In this document: positions 1 to 12,367 of the stretch, one piece after another
Layout of the letters: each line of letters opens with the position of its first letter
How positions within the stretch are numbered: position 1 is the first letter of the stretch
DNA from: G963665185 sp963665185
GTDB taxonomy: Bacteria > Desulfobacterota > Desulfovibrionia > Desulfovibrionales > Desulfovibrionaceae
Reading direction: 5' to 3'
NCBI GenBank assembly: GCA_963665185.2
Contig: CAXXPO010000008.1
Location: 183,711 to 247,710 of the forward strand
Length of the DNA stretch: 64,000 nt
Program-made: the position numbers and the translations under genes
Notes under the pieces: generated by a model
What the model was told of the DNA's origin: nothing
What the model saw: the letters and a program-made list of their open reading frames with translations, nothing else
Database searches by the model: none

Positions 1-872
1 TCCAGGATTTTTTCCAGCGCGCGGATGGCCTCGCCCATGGCATGGGCCGGATGGAGGTCGGGGACCTGCATGGCTTTCAATTCCTCGCGGCCATACCCTG
101 TCAGTTCCAGGAACTTGCTGTTGGCTTCGTAGATGTTCCAGTTCTTGTCCATGATCAGGATTCCGTCATTGGAATTGTGGAACAGGGTACTGAATTTTTT
201 CTCACTTTCACGGATACGCTCTTCGAGCTTGAAGCGGCGGGTTATGTCGAAAATTGTTCCTGTAAGCCTCAGGGCGCGTCCATTCCCGTCTTTCCTGGAT
301 ACACGGCCCCGGGCCAGAATCCATATCCAGCTCCCGCTCAGGGAGCGGAGCCGGACCTCGAAATCAAAGGCCGGGCCTCTGTTGCGCAGATAGTTTTCAA
401 TGGCCTTGGTCATGATCAGCCTATCCTTCGGATGGACGCGGGCCAGAAGTTCCCGCGAAGTGAACTTCTGCACATCCTTGGAAAACCCGAAGGAACCCGG
501 CAGGCCGTAAAGAAAATGAATCGTATCCTTTTGAATTTCCCACTCCCACAAGCCCTGGTCGGATCCTTGCACAATGGTTTGCAGCCGTTCGTTGCTCAGG
601 CGCAGGGCTTCTTCCGCCTCTGTCCGCTCCTGGATGTGTTGCAAAAGGGGGATATACAGCTTGAGGTACAAAAACGGGAGAATGACGAGGCCGGAAAGAA
701 GCGAGGTTATGAATATCTCGGAAAGATTGAAATCAAGTCCGGGATGAACAAGATGCTGAACCATGATGGCCGAACCGGACGCGAGGACGATGGCTATGAT
801 GCCCGTCGCCAGAATGCCCAATGAACGCGGCGCCCTGGAAAAGGCTGCTTTGTCAGCTGTTGGTCCGGCCAT
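1..872 (-). CDS. Membrane-anchored PAS sensor protein, probable histidine kinase (3' end cut by window)
   Basis: The reading frame is open from ATG at 872 to the left edge, so the C-terminus is missing. About 20 soluble residues are followed by two hydrophobic helices (roughly residues 16-38 and 45-62). A short linker leads into a PAS domain (about 75-195) containing the WEWEIQ and RALRLTGTIFDIT signatures, and a second PAS domain begins near residue 210 (NDGILIMDKNWNIYEAN). This layout is typical of a membrane-tethered sensor kinase sensing through PAS, but no kinase domain is visible, so a diguanylate cyclase output is also possible. It begins 26 bp after the stop of the upstream PAS histidine kinase, on the same strand, so the two are probably co-transcribed. 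A GGGAAG sequence sits just ahead of the ATG. Confidence 0.8.
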   Translation of the reverse strand, partial: MAGPTADKAAFSRAPRSLGILATGIIAIVLASGSAIMVQHLVHPGLDFNLSEIFITSLLSGLVILPFLYLKLYIPLLQHIQERTEAEEALRLSNERLQTIVQGSDQGLWEWEIQKDTIHFLYGLPGSFGFSKDVQKFTSRELLARVHPKDRLIMTKAIENYLRNRGPAFDFEVRLRSLSGSWIWILARGRVSRKDGNGRALRLTGTIFDITRRFKLEERIRESEKKFSTLFHNSNDGILIMDKNWNIYEANSKFLELTGYGREELKAMQVPDLHPAHAMGEAIRALEKIL

Positions 873-898
873 GTAGACTTCCCGTGCGGCTTGTGTGG

Positions 899-2050
899 TC
901 AGGAGACTGGCTGAATGACACAGGCGTTGGATTCAGGATCTTGCGAAGGCAATACCAGGGTGAACGTCGCCCCCTGCCCCAGGATGCTCTGTGCATGGAT
1001 GCTTCCGCCCAATTCCGTGGCGATGCGCCGGACAATGGCCAGCCCCATGCCCACACCCACAGCCTTGGTCGTGTAAAACGGGTCGAACAGGTACGGCATG
1101 TTCTCCTCGGCTATTCCCCTGCCGTTGTCATTTACGGAAAAGCGTACCCATCCTTCGGAATCATCATGCACGGACATGGTGATGGTCACTTTTCCGACAT
1201 TCTTTTTTTCCCGTGCATCAGTGTTCTGCCCGGCTTCCAGCGCGTTGAGGAGAAGCTCGTCCAAGGCCGCAGCCATGAGATGCGAATCCGCAAACACACT
1301 GCATATGGCGACATCCTGTTGCCATTCGAACTCGAATCCAAGCCGGGCGGCCTTTTCTTCCAGGGAAAGGCGGGCGTCTTCCACTATTCCGGCAACGCTG
1401 AGCCGCCGCGATACCGGCGGAGGAAGCGATGCGAACCGGGCCACGGCGCCGACCACGGCTTCCAGCTTCCTGCATTCCTCACGAATGCCCTCAAGGTAGC
1501 GCACAATGGAGGGAAGATCTCCGGCCTTGCGGCTTGCCAGTCCCGCAAGCCCGCCGATGCCCATAACCGGATTACGTATCTGATGCGCCACGGACAGGGC
1601 CAGTTTGCGCAAACCTTCTCCCCTTTCCTCCTGAATGCGGGATCGTTCTTCCAGAATTTTCTTTTCCCGAAGATGCATGTTGTGCGTTTCAGTTACGTCT
1701 TGCATCAGAATGACTATTCCTGCAACCGACTCGCCATCGCGCAAAAAGGATGATGTAATGGAAATACGAAGAGTGGTGTTGTCGTCACGTTCATAATACA
1801 CACTGCGGACAAGATGCATTTTTTCTTCGCGGATAACGTCGATGAGCACCTGGTTGAACTCTATATTCTTGTCTGCGTGAAAAAAAAGAAGGCCCCATCC
1901 CGTGCTTGTAAGCTCTTCGCGTGTAAAGCCGAGCATGCTGCAAATAGCCTGGTTGGCTTCGATTATCTCCCCTTCGGGATTGATCACGGCCAAGCCGACC
2001 GGAAGGCTGTGCAAAATACTTTGAACGATTATGCCTTCGATTCTGTCCAT
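899..2050 (-). CDS. Soluble PAS-domain sensor histidine kinase
   Basis: The protein has 383 residues. An N-terminal PAS domain (about 5-125) contains GLAVINPEGEIIEANQ. A short coiled linker leads to a HisKA-like dimerisation region, with the phospho-accepting histidine near residue 156 in LSVAHQIRNPVMG. The C-terminal HATPase domain has the D-x-G-x-G box (NDNGRGIAEEN), the DPFYTTK F box and the GMGLAIVRRI G2 box. No membrane segment is seen, so cytoplasmic sensing is likely. The frame stays open to a TTG at 2098, but ATG 2050 has GGAG six bases upstream and begins directly at the PAS domain, so it is preferred. No response regulator lies beside it. The next gene on the strand is another PAS sensor, and dsdA diverges on the other side. 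Confidence 0.9.
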   Translation of the reverse strand: MDRIEGIIVQSILHSLPVGLAVINPEGEIIEANQAICSMLGFTREELTSTGWGLLFFHADKNIEFNQVLIDVIREEKMHLVRSVYYERDDNTTLRISITSSFLRDGESVAGIVILMQDVTETHNMHLREKKILEERSRIQEERGEGLRKLALSVAHQIRNPVMGIGGLAGLASRKAGDLPSIVRYLEGIREECRKLEAVVGAVARFASLPPPVSRRLSVAGIVEDARLSLEEKAARLGFEFEWQQDVAICSVFADSHLMAAALDELLLNALEAGQNTDAREKKNVGKVTITMSVHDDSEGWVRFSVNDNGRGIAEENMPYLFDPFYTTKAVGVGMGLAIVRRIATELGGSIHAQSILGQGATFTLVLPSQDPESNACVIQPVS

Positions 2051-2293
2051 GACCAGCTCCGATGGATGATAAAAAGGATGGGCACGAAGAATGTCCAACG
2101 CCTGGAATTATCCAGAAGAGTAGCACACATAGGCGATGCAGATAAATGAAAAAAATGCGCGAACAGCGCAAACCGCCCTCCAGGCCGTGAAAATCGTCTC
2201 CGTGTTTTTCCTGGTTGCTATTTTCCGGAAATTTGAAAACAAATCCGAAAGCCCCTGGCATGACCACCCCTTATCGCACAACACGGAGCGGAA

Positions 2294-3661
2294 ATGGACA
2301 CTGCGATTTTCAACGGCAAGTCCGTCAGCCAATGGAAAACAGAACATCCCCTCATTCGGAAAATGGTCGGACTCGACGAAGTCAGTTGGTTCAATGAGCA
2401 GACCCTTCCCTTTGCCGAGGCAATCAGGGGCATTGCGCCGGGCGAGTCCGATGTGGCCGAGGCGGCCGCCAGGCTGGAAAGATTCCGGCCCTATATCGCA
2501 AAGGTCTTCCCGGAAACAGCCGCAGCACAAGGGCTTATCGAATCCCCCCTCCTGCCGGTCCCGTCAATGCGCAGAATACTGGCGGAAATGCACTCCACGG
2601 AACTTCCCGGAAGGTTGCTTGCAAAATGCGATAATCTGCTGCCCATCTCCGGTTCCATCAAGGCCCGCGGCGGCATCCACGAGGTGCTGAAACACGCGGA
2701 AACCCTGGCCCTTCGGGCCGGACTCATAACCTTGGACCACGACTACGCTGAACTCGACACCCCGGAGTTCCGCCAATTCTTCAGCAGCCATTCCATTGCC
2801 GTGGGGTCCACGGGAAACCTGGGACTTTCCATAGGCATAATGGGTGCGCAACTCGGTTTCAGGGTATGCGTGCACATGTCCGCGGATGCCAGGCAGTGGA
2901 AAAAGGACCTGCTCCGCAGCAAGGGCGTGCAGGTGGTGGAATACGCATCGGATTACAGCCAGGCAGTGGCTGAAGGCCGCAGGCAGGCCGGGGGTGATCC
3001 GTCCTGCCATTTCGTGGACGACGAGAACTCCCTGGACCTGTTCATGGGGTATGCGGTTGCCGCAGGCAGGTTCAAAGCGCAGTTGGAGGCTATGGAGATT
3101 GTCGTGGACAACGACCATCCCCTGTTCGTCTACCTGCCCTGCGGAGTGGGTGGAGGCCCGGGCGGCGTGGCCTTCGGACTGAAGCTTCTTTTCAAGGACA
3201 ACGTGCACTGCATCCTTGCCGAACCCACCCATTCCCCGGCCATGCTTCTCGGCCTGTACACAGGTCTGCACGACAGGGTCAGCGTGCAGGATTTCGGCAT
3301 CGACAACCTGACCGCAGCCGACGGCCTCGCCGTGGGAAGGCCTTCCGGCTTCGTGGGCAGGACCCTGCACCGGATGCTGGATGGCGTCTATACCGTGGAT
3401 GACGCGAATCTCTACCGCCTTCTGGCAAGGATGGCCGACTCGGAAGGACTGCGTCTGGAACCGTCGGCATTGGCTGGCGTTCCCGGAATGGTCCGCGTTC
3501 TGCAAAACAGGGAGTACCTTGAACGCCGCGGCCTTGCCGGAAAGATGTCCGACGCGCTGCATGTGGCCTGGTGTACCGGAGGCAGCATGGTCCCAGAGAA
3601 AGAAATGAAGGAATATTACATTGAAGGGAAAAAACGGCTGAAAGACGGGGGGCGGCCTTAA
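2294..3661 (+). CDS. dsdA: D-serine ammonia-lyase (D-serine dehydratase)
   Basis: This PLP enzyme converts D-serine to pyruvate and ammonia. The 455 residues compare with about 442 in E. coli DsdA. The PLP lysine is K123 in the SGSIKARGGIHEVL motif, and the glycine-rich phosphate loop VGSTGNLGLSIG follows near residue 172. The family-typical VYLPCGVGGGPGGVAFGLK and CTGGSMVP blocks are both present. A GGAG precedes ATG 2294 at good spacing. The gene stands alone, divergent from the PAS kinase and convergent with the lipoprotein downstream. No DsdC-like LysR regulator or D-serine transporter gene is adjacent, so its regulation cannot be read from context. Confidence 0.93.
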   Translation: MDTAIFNGKSVSQWKTEHPLIRKMVGLDEVSWFNEQTLPFAEAIRGIAPGESDVAEAAARLERFRPYIAKVFPETAAAQGLIESPLLPVPSMRRILAEMHSTELPGRLLAKCDNLLPISGSIKARGGIHEVLKHAETLALRAGLITLDHDYAELDTPEFRQFFSSHSIAVGSTGNLGLSIGIMGAQLGFRVCVHMSADARQWKKDLLRSKGVQVVEYASDYSQAVAEGRRQAGGDPSCHFVDDENSLDLFMGYAVAAGRFKAQLEAMEIVVDNDHPLFVYLPCGVGGGPGGVAFGLKLLFKDNVHCILAEPTHSPAMLLGLYTGLHDRVSVQDFGIDNLTAADGLAVGRPSGFVGRTLHRMLDGVYTVDDANLYRLLARMADSEGLRLEPSALAGVPGMVRVLQNREYLERRGLAGKMSDALHVAWCTGGSMVPEKEMKEYYIEGKKRLKDGGRP

Positions 3662-3787
3662 AATGTCCGGAGCGCCATTAACTTCAATTGAAACGATGCA
3701 TAGTTGTCCCGACAACAAAACCCGGCCAGAGCAATAAAAGCGTCGTCCCTTTTGTTGTCCGCCCTGCTTTTTTCAGATTTCCGCAGG

Positions 3788-4645
3788 CTATTTTTTGTTT
3801 TTTTTCTGATTTTTTTTCCGGATTTCACCCTGAACCCGGCTGATATTCGCCTGAACCGCTATGGGATTCGGATGGACGTCCCGGATGGATTCAAGAAGCT
3901 GCAAAGCCTTTTCAAACTGCTTCAGGTTTATGTAGACATCGGCCAGAAGAAATTTGGCAACACTGGCGTCTTCCTTGTCCTGATTGCCGTTTTCAATGAC
4001 GTCTTCCAGGGTATCCCGCGCATTTCGCCAGTTTTCCACCAGGGTGTAAACCTGTGCCAGCTCGTATTTGAGGGCGTCGGTACACGGCAGGATGATGTCA
4101 TCCTCTCCCCCTTCCCCACCAGGTTCCTGCGTATTTTCATGGCTTGCGGCACGGCTGTTTTCCCTGAACAGGGAAAGAACGGCTTCATACTGGCCCTGCA
4201 TTTTATAGGCCCGGCCGAGATTGAGAATGGTGGCGCAGATGGTGGCGTTGTCCACCGGTTCCAGCCGGAGCACCTGTCTCCAGGCATCGGCGGCCTTTCC
4301 CCAATGGCCGTTTTGCGCATGCAGACGGGCCTGTCTGTCCAGGACGTAGCAGGAACGCTTGGAATCTCCGCCGTATTCAAGACGCATGGCCTCCAGCAAC
4401 ATCATGGCCTTGTCGTTGTCGTTCCTGACCATGCCGGCTATGCAGTACAGGTTGTTCCAGGCACGCCAGCGCTGGTCCCCCTGGGGAAAATTCTGGAGAT
4501 ATTCCTCGTACAGCTTTTCGGCTTCCAGATACAATCCCGACGAATAGGCATTTTCAGCGCGCGAGAACACTTCGTTTCCAGGAACGGGCGACGTGCAGGC
4601 GAAAAGACAAAATGCCAGCAACAGAATGCAAAAAAATCGGACCAC
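3788..4645 (-). CDS. TPR-repeat lipoprotein
   Basis: The proposed product is a 285-residue lipoprotein. A hydrophobic signal peptide starts at GTG 4645 and ends in the lipobox LFAC, with the lipidated cysteine near residue 17. Several TPR-like helical pairs follow (for example AENAYSSGLYLEAEKLYEEY near 25-45, later repeats near 100-165 and 215-260). The C-terminus is a basic lysine and asparagine tail (KKNQKKNKK). The frame is open to an ATG at 4795 that overlaps the gyrA stop, but that start would put 50 charged residues ahead of the signal peptide and run through a 15-bp hairpin. GTG 4645, preceded by GGGGGAAAG, is therefore preferred. It lies directly downstream of gyrA. Its general form suits an envelope assembly or scaffolding protein; the specific role is unknown. 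Confidence 0.8.
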   Translation of the reverse strand: MVRFFCILLLAFCLFACTSPVPGNEVFSRAENAYSSGLYLEAEKLYEEYLQNFPQGDQRWRAWNNLYCIAGMVRNDNDKAMMLLEAMRLEYGGDSKRSCYVLDRQARLHAQNGHWGKAADAWRQVLRLEPVDNATICATILNLGRAYKMQGQYEAVLSLFRENSRAASHENTQEPGGEGGEDDIILPCTDALKYELAQVYTLVENWRNARDTLEDVIENGNQDKEDASVAKFLLADVYINLKQFEKALQLLESIRDVHPNPIAVQANISRVQGEIRKKNQKKNKK

Positions 4646-4758
4646 CCTTTCCCCCGACAGAGTAAAGACCGCCTTTCGGGTCCGGCAGTCTTTTTGAACA
4701 TATCGGCCAGACTCTGCCTGGCGGTTGCAGCCGGGTTTTCCGGCCATTCGGTCAGGAA

Positions 4759-4792
4759 CGGAAGCCGGAGCAGCCTGCTGCTCCGGCTTCCG
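4759..4792 (-). terminator. Perfect 15-bp hairpin just after the gyrA stop codon
   Basis: Positions 4759-4773 and 4778-4792 are perfectly complementary, with a four-base loop. On the minus strand the hairpin begins two bases after the gyrA TGA. No T-tract follows, so it may act as a Rho-aided terminator, an mRNA 3'-end stabiliser or a processing site rather than a classical intrinsic terminator. Confidence 0.55.
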
Positions 4793-4794
4793 CA

Positions 4795-7254
<2,460 letters not shown>

Positions 7255-7338
7255 AACAACTCCTTGCCCAAGCGGTCGTTCCCGAAGGATATCCTCCGAA
7301 AACAACCTGTTCCTGGGAAATGGTCCGGTGTCTTCCGG

Positions 7339-9735
7339 CTAAATATCAAGTTCCGTGACATTGAGCGCGTTGCGTTCAATGAATTCCCGGCGGGGTTCGA
7401 CCTTGTCGCCCATAAGCTTGGTGAACACATCGTCCGCGTCCTGATCGTCCTCGATATGCACGCGGAGCATGGTCCTTTTTTCCGGGTCCATGGTGGTTTC
7501 CCACAACTGTTCCGGGTTCATTTCACCCAGACCCTTGTAGCGCTGGATGGAATAGCCTTTCTGGGCTTCTTCCAGAATGGTCTGGATCAGGGCGAACAGC
7601 CCCTGCACCTCCATGGTTCCTTCCTTGCGCTGGATCACGAACGAAAAGCCGGGAGCCGCGGATTCATACACTTTTTCCATGGCCTCATGCGCCTGACGGT
7701 ACAGCTTGGAATTGAAGAATTCCACACCGAGTCTGGTTCTTCCCCCGTCTTCCGCGGTGAATACAAGAAACACCCGTTCCTCGTCCTCTTCCTGTTCGCG
7801 TTCCATTTCCACGGCATAGCCATTGTCCCGAAGGCAGTCGGAAAGTTCCAAAGGCAGCCCGTGGTCAAAGGAAGCGGGGGTAAAAGCCTCCCTGCACCCG
7901 GTAATGAGCTGGAACAGCCGTTCCGGAATACCGAAGTGCTCGGCTTCCCCGGCCTTGGTCCGCACGGAGCGTATGGTCTTGAGAAAAGAGGTCAATTCCC
8001 GTCCGCCAAGGGGTTGGCCCAGGCCGGTGTTCACTTCCACATCGTTGACGATGCGGTGCATGAGAAAGTCTTCCAGCTCCTTTTCATCCACAATGAACTT
8101 TTCGAATTTCCCCTTGTGCACGCGGAACAGAGGCGGCTGGGCTATGTACAGATAGCCGTTCTTGATGAGCTCCTCGTACTGACGGTAAAAAAATGTCAGA
8201 AGCAGGGTGCGGATATGCGCTCCGTCCACATCGGCGTCCGTCATGATGACGATCTTGTGGTAACGCAGTTTTTCCAGATCCATGTCCTCTTCGCCGATGC
8301 CTGCGCCCATGGCGGTGATGAGCGCCCGAATTTCCTTGTTGCCGAGCATCTTGTCGAAACGTGTCTTCTCCACATTCAGTATTTTGCCGCGCAACGGCAG
8401 AATGGCCTGGAACTTTGGATCACGGCCCTGTTTGGCCGAACCGCCTGCAGAGTCTCCTTCCACTATGAAGAGTTCGCTCAACTCGGCTTTCTTGCTCTGG
8501 CAGTCGGCCAGCTTGCCGGGCAGGGAGTTGTCCGACAACGCGCCCTTGCGCCGCACCAGATCGCGTGCCTTGCGGGCGGCTTCGCGCGCCCGGGCGGCGT
8601 CAACGATCTTTTCCACGATGGCCTTGGCGTCGGCGGGATTCTCCTCGAAGAACATGGTCAGGCTTTCGTATACGATGGACGAGACAATGCCTGCCACTTC
8701 CGAGTTGCCCAGCTTGGTCTTGGTCTGCCCCTCGAACTGCGGGTTGGGCAGCTTGACGCTGATGATGGCGGTAAGGCCTTCGCGCACATCCTCGCCCGTG
8801 ACCTTCTGCTTGAGCTTCTTGGGCAGGTCGGCGTTCTGGATGTAGGTATTCACAGCACGGGTGAAGGCCGTCTTGAAGCCCACGAGGTGGGTTCCGCCTT
8901 CCTTTGTACGGATGTTGTTGGCAAAGGTGAGGGTGTTTTCCTTGAACCCGGCATTGTATTGCAGGGCGAAATCCACAAGCACCGAATCCGACTCGCCCGT
9001 GCTGTAGATGATGTTGTGCAGTCCGCCTTCACCCTCGTTGAGGTCTTTGACGAATTCGACGATGCCGCCTTCGTAGTGGTAGCTTTCCTCAAACAGGCTG
9101 CGCTCGTCCTTGAAAACGATTTCCAGCCCGCTGTTCAGGTAGGCCACCTGCTGGAAACGTTTCTGCAGAATCTCGGTGCTGAACTGGTTGGTCTCGAATA
9201 TCTCCTCGTCAGGCCGGAACCTGATGGTGGTTCCCGAGTCGTCGGCCTCGCCCAGATCGACCAGGTCGGTCACGGGTACGCCGCGCTCGAAGCGCATGGA
9301 GTATTTCTTTCCGTCGCGCCGTACCGTGGCTTCCATGTATTCCGACAAGGCGTTCACACAGGAAACGCCCACGCCGTGCAGGCCGCCGGAAACCTTGTAG
9401 GTATCGTTGTCGAACTTGCCGCCCGCGTGGAGTTTGGTCATGACGACTTCCAGGGCGGGCCGCTTGAGCTTCGGATGCATGTCCACGGGAATGCCGCGGC
9501 CATTGTCCACGACAGTGACGCTGTTATCCAGGTGCAGAACGACCCGGATGCGATCGCAGTATCCGGCCATGGCTTCGTCGATGGAGTTGTCCACGACTTC
9601 ATAGACCAGATGATGCAGGCCGCGTACGTCGGTGGAACCGATGTACATGGCCGGGCGCTTGCGGACCGCGGCCAGACCTTCAAGAACGGTGATGTTTTCG
9701 GCGCTGTACGCCTGTTTGTTGGATGGCTGGGACAT
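7339..9735 (-). CDS. gyrB: DNA gyrase subunit B
   Basis: GyrB is the ATPase subunit of DNA gyrase. It has 798 residues, close to the E. coli length. The GHKL ATPase domain holds the catalytic glutamate E46 in VYEVVDNSIDEA and the ATP-lid region SGGLHGVGVSCVNALSE. The TOPRIM domain begins with FIVEGDSAGGSAKQGRD and has the metal-binding DADVDG. The C-terminal tail contains the insertion-bearing region found in long proteobacterial GyrB, ending GLGEMNPEQLWETTMDPE. It starts two bases after the dnaN stop, so the two genes are translationally linked. gyrA follows after 84 bp. Confidence 0.97.
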   Translation of the reverse strand: MSQPSNKQAYSAENITVLEGLAAVRKRPAMYIGSTDVRGLHHLVYEVVDNSIDEAMAGYCDRIRVVLHLDNSVTVVDNGRGIPVDMHPKLKRPALEVVMTKLHAGGKFDNDTYKVSGGLHGVGVSCVNALSEYMEATVRRDGKKYSMRFERGVPVTDLVDLGEADDSGTTIRFRPDEEIFETNQFSTEILQKRFQQVAYLNSGLEIVFKDERSLFEESYHYEGGIVEFVKDLNEGEGGLHNIIYSTGESDSVLVDFALQYNAGFKENTLTFANNIRTKEGGTHLVGFKTAFTRAVNTYIQNADLPKKLKQKVTGEDVREGLTAIISVKLPNPQFEGQTKTKLGNSEVAGIVSSIVYESLTMFFEENPADAKAIVEKIVDAARAREAARKARDLVRRKGALSDNSLPGKLADCQSKKAELSELFIVEGDSAGGSAKQGRDPKFQAILPLRGKILNVEKTRFDKMLGNKEIRALITAMGAGIGEEDMDLEKLRYHKIVIMTDADVDGAHIRTLLLTFFYRQYEELIKNGYLYIAQPPLFRVHKGKFEKFIVDEKELEDFLMHRIVNDVEVNTGLGQPLGGRELTSFLKTIRSVRTKAGEAEHFGIPERLFQLITGCREAFTPASFDHGLPLELSDCLRDNGYAVEMEREQEEDEERVFLVFTAEDGGRTRLGVEFFNSKLYRQAHEAMEKVYESAAPGFSFVIQRKEGTMEVQGLFALIQTILEEAQKGYSIQRYKGLGEMNPEQLWETTMDPEKRTMLRVHIEDDQDADDVFTKLMGDKVEPRREFIERNALNVTELDI

Positions 9736-9737
9736 GC

Positions 9738-10913
9738 TTAGGCGTCTTCCTCGGTATAGTAAGTTTCCTCGACTATCTTCATGGGCATGATGATGACCAG
9801 ATAATCCTGGTCGTCGTCCCCGGTGATGCCGCAGGGCCCTTCACTCCCTGTCAGGGTGAAGGTCACGGTTTCGGAATTGAAATGGCCGAGAATCTCCTTG
9901 AGGTTCCCGGTGGGGAAGGCGATCTTTCCTATATCGCCCGTGAACCGGATGGGCAGGTCCTCGGTGGCCGTGCCCACATCCTGGCCCTGGGAAAAAAGCT
10001 TCAACTCGTTGCTGTCGAAGGTGAAGTTGGAACAGCGGTTGTTTTCCGAGCTGAAAATCATGATCCGTTCCAGGGCGGCAATAAGCTCTTCCCTGTCCAC
10101 GCTCATGGTGGAGAGATCCACTCCCTGTCCGCCGTTCACCTTTTGCAGGAATCCGCTGTAATCCGGGTAGGTGTAGTACGAAAGCGGCAGGCTGAAGGTT
10201 TCCACCTTGTCCGCGGTGCGCAGGAACAGCCTCTTTTCGCTGATGGCCAATTCTATCTCATCGGTGGTGAGCCATTTCTTCAGTTCGTTGAGATACTTCT
10301 TCTGAATGAGCACTCCGGTTTCCGGAAGCATGGAATGGACGTCATCGTTGATGAATCCGAGCATGGCGAACTGGTGGCCGTTCAGGCCGCATGTTTCCAC
10401 GGTCCTGGTTCCGTCTTCGCGGACCTTTGGCACCATGTTCATGCAGGCGATGGCCTCCATGGTGTCCTCGTCCGAGATGCAGTAGACCACGCGGTCGATG
10501 AGATCCTGCAGAAAATCCCCGGACCAGAAAACGGTTTCGCCTTCGGGATAGTCGGAAAACTTCTGAAACCAGTCCGGATCGTTCACGGGCAGTTTGTATT
10601 TCCGCTTTCCCTGCTCGATGAGCAGGTTCTTGCTGGCATCGTCCATACGGATGACGATCTCCCCTGCCGGCAGTTTGCGGACAAGGTCGTAAAAGGAACG
10701 ACCCTGCACGCCTGCAAGTCCCGGGGTCTGGACCTGGGCCACATATGTTCCGCAGAATTCCAGATTGGAATCCGTGGACATGATGCTCAGGGTTTCCTTA
10801 TCCGCCTTGAGCCAGATGGTGCGGAGATAGGCAGCCCCTGTCTTGGCGGGAATGATATTGGACGATTTCTGGAGTCCGTCAATGATGTCATCTCTGAACA
10901 CTTTCAGGTACAT
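9738..10913 (-). CDS. dnaN: DNA polymerase III beta subunit (sliding clamp)
   Basis: The ring-shaped processivity clamp has 391 residues with the three-fold clamp architecture. It begins MYLKVFRDDIIDGLQKSSNI and ends in the peptide-binding region around YLVIIMPMKI. ATG 10913 has AAGGAG nine bases upstream. It lies between dnaA and gyrB in the usual dnaA-dnaN-gyrB order. The 134-bp gap after dnaA is AT-rich and could hold its own promoter. Confidence 0.96.
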   Translation of the reverse strand: MYLKVFRDDIIDGLQKSSNIIPAKTGAAYLRTIWLKADKETLSIMSTDSNLEFCGTYVAQVQTPGLAGVQGRSFYDLVRKLPAGEIVIRMDDASKNLLIEQGKRKYKLPVNDPDWFQKFSDYPEGETVFWSGDFLQDLIDRVVYCISDEDTMEAIACMNMVPKVREDGTRTVETCGLNGHQFAMLGFINDDVHSMLPETGVLIQKKYLNELKKWLTTDEIELAISEKRLFLRTADKVETFSLPLSYYTYPDYSGFLQKVNGGQGVDLSTMSVDREELIAALERIMIFSSENNRCSNFTFDSNELKLFSQGQDVGTATEDLPIRFTGDIGKIAFPTGNLKEILGHFNSETVTFTLTGSEGPCGITGDDDQDYLVIIMPMKIVEETYYTEEDA

Positions 10914-11047
10914 AATGAATTTCTCCTTGTCGTAATAATAGAGGGGCTTTCCTCTGTTCTTATAGTTTGTAAGCCAATGAAATCATTAAAAATAACAAGA
11001 ACACCAAGTTGCCTGGAAGGCGTCTCTCCGGCACATTCTCCGGCAGG

Positions 11048-12367
11048 TCACATGTGTTCTTCCATTGAGCGACATTTTTCCTTCAGGGTTATCAACAGTT
11101 GTTTCATATCTTTATTAACCCGTTGTAATTCATCAATTTTATTTACAGCATAAAGAACGGTCGAATGATCCTTTCCCCCGAAGATGCGGCCCAGTTCGGG
11201 GAAGGATATTCCCATAAGCTTGCGGATGAGGAACATGGATATCTGCCGGGCGCGGACAATATGTTTGAGACGCCGCGTTCCCCTGAGTTCGGCAGGGTCC
11301 ACGTCGAAATGTTCGGCCACGGTCTTCATGACGCCGTCGGGCGTGACGATGGGCTGGGGAGCGCTTTCCGCATGGCTCAGGATATGTTCGAAATCCTTGG
11401 CTCCTATATCGCGATTGAGCAATTTAGAATAGGCGAAAAATTTGATGAGAATACCCTGAAGGGAGCGGAAATCGTTGAAACGTTGGGCCAGGGTTATCTC
11501 CTGGTCGCTGTCCAGTTTCATTTTTTTCTGACGGCATTGGTTGCGGATGTATTTTATCCGGATGTCGAAATCCGGCTTCTTGAGCGTGACGATGAGTCCC
11601 CATTCCAGGCGCGACTTGAGCGTGGGGTCGAGAAATTCGTAATGGGTGATGCGCTGGGGGCAGACAACTATCATCTGCTTTTTGTGTTCATAAAAATGGT
11701 TGAACAGGACAATGAAGTCGTTTTGAAGGTGGGGGTGGTTTTTTATTAGGTGGAAATCGTCCACAAGCAGTGCGTCGTAAGCGAAAAATTTTTCCCTGGC
11801 CATATGGGAGGAGTTGTTTCCATTGGAATTGAATATCTGGGATATATCCTCCATGGAGCCGAGAAAAATGGATTCCGAATCCTGGCTTTTGCTGAGTTCG
11901 TTGCCGATGGCCCGCAACAGATGGGTTTTTCCCGAGCCGCTTTCCCCGCAGATGATGAACGGATTGAACAGGATGTTTTTTTGTGTGGAAACTTCCTTGG
12001 CAGAAGCCAGTGGAAAATAATTTTTTTTGTTCACCAGAAAGCGGTCGAACGTATATTGGCTGTCAAATGGAAAATCTATCCGTTTGGCCGGCGACAGGCG
12101 GGGCGTGTTGTTATCTTGCGGGGAATGGTTTCCGTTGCCCTGGCTGTACTGGATGACATACCCGGGACCGAAATAGGAGTTGAGCTGTTCCTCGAAACGT
12201 CCTTGCACGTTTTCCGCAAACCATGTGGAAAAAAAGGCATGGGGAAAGCGGACGTCCAGTTGGCGCGTATCCTGGCAGACATGCAAAGCAAGAGGGTCGT
12301 ACCAGCGTTTGAGTTCCTGACTGGAGAACGTTTGCTCGAGATGTTGACGTAGGTCTTTTTTAAACAA
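11048..12367 (-). CDS. dnaA: Chromosomal replication initiator DnaA
   Basis: DnaA opens oriC and loads the replicative helicase. The domain I core starts at about FKKDLRQHLEQTFSSQELKR. The AAA+ Walker A is GESGSGKTHLLRAIG and the Walker B region LLVDDFHLI. Domain IV ends with the DNA-binding signature FGGKDHSTVLYAV, which has lysine where arginine is more usual. The frame is open to ATG 12640, but the extra 91 residues are low-complexity and contain a DnaA-box-like site. TTG 12367 gives 439 residues beginning at domain I, normal for the family. No good ribosome-binding site precedes that TTG. A TTG at 12463, eight bases after GGGAG, is an alternative, so the start is uncertain while the identity is not. 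Confidence 0.9.
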   Translation of the reverse strand: MFKKDLRQHLEQTFSSQELKRWYDPLALHVCQDTRQLDVRFPHAFFSTWFAENVQGRFEEQLNSYFGPGYVIQYSQGNGNHSPQDNNTPRLSPAKRIDFPFDSQYTFDRFLVNKKNYFPLASAKEVSTQKNILFNPFIICGESGSGKTHLLRAIGNELSKSQDSESIFLGSMEDISQIFNSNGNNSSHMAREKFFAYDALLVDDFHLIKNHPHLQNDFIVLFNHFYEHKKQMIVVCPQRITHYEFLDPTLKSRLEWGLIVTLKKPDFDIRIKYIRNQCRQKKMKLDSDQEITLAQRFNDFRSLQGILIKFFAYSKLLNRDIGAKDFEHILSHAESAPQPIVTPDGVMKTVAEHFDVDPAELRGTRRLKHIVRARQISMFLIRKLMGISFPELGRIFGGKDHSTVLYAVNKIDELQRVNKDMKQLLITLKEKCRSMEEHM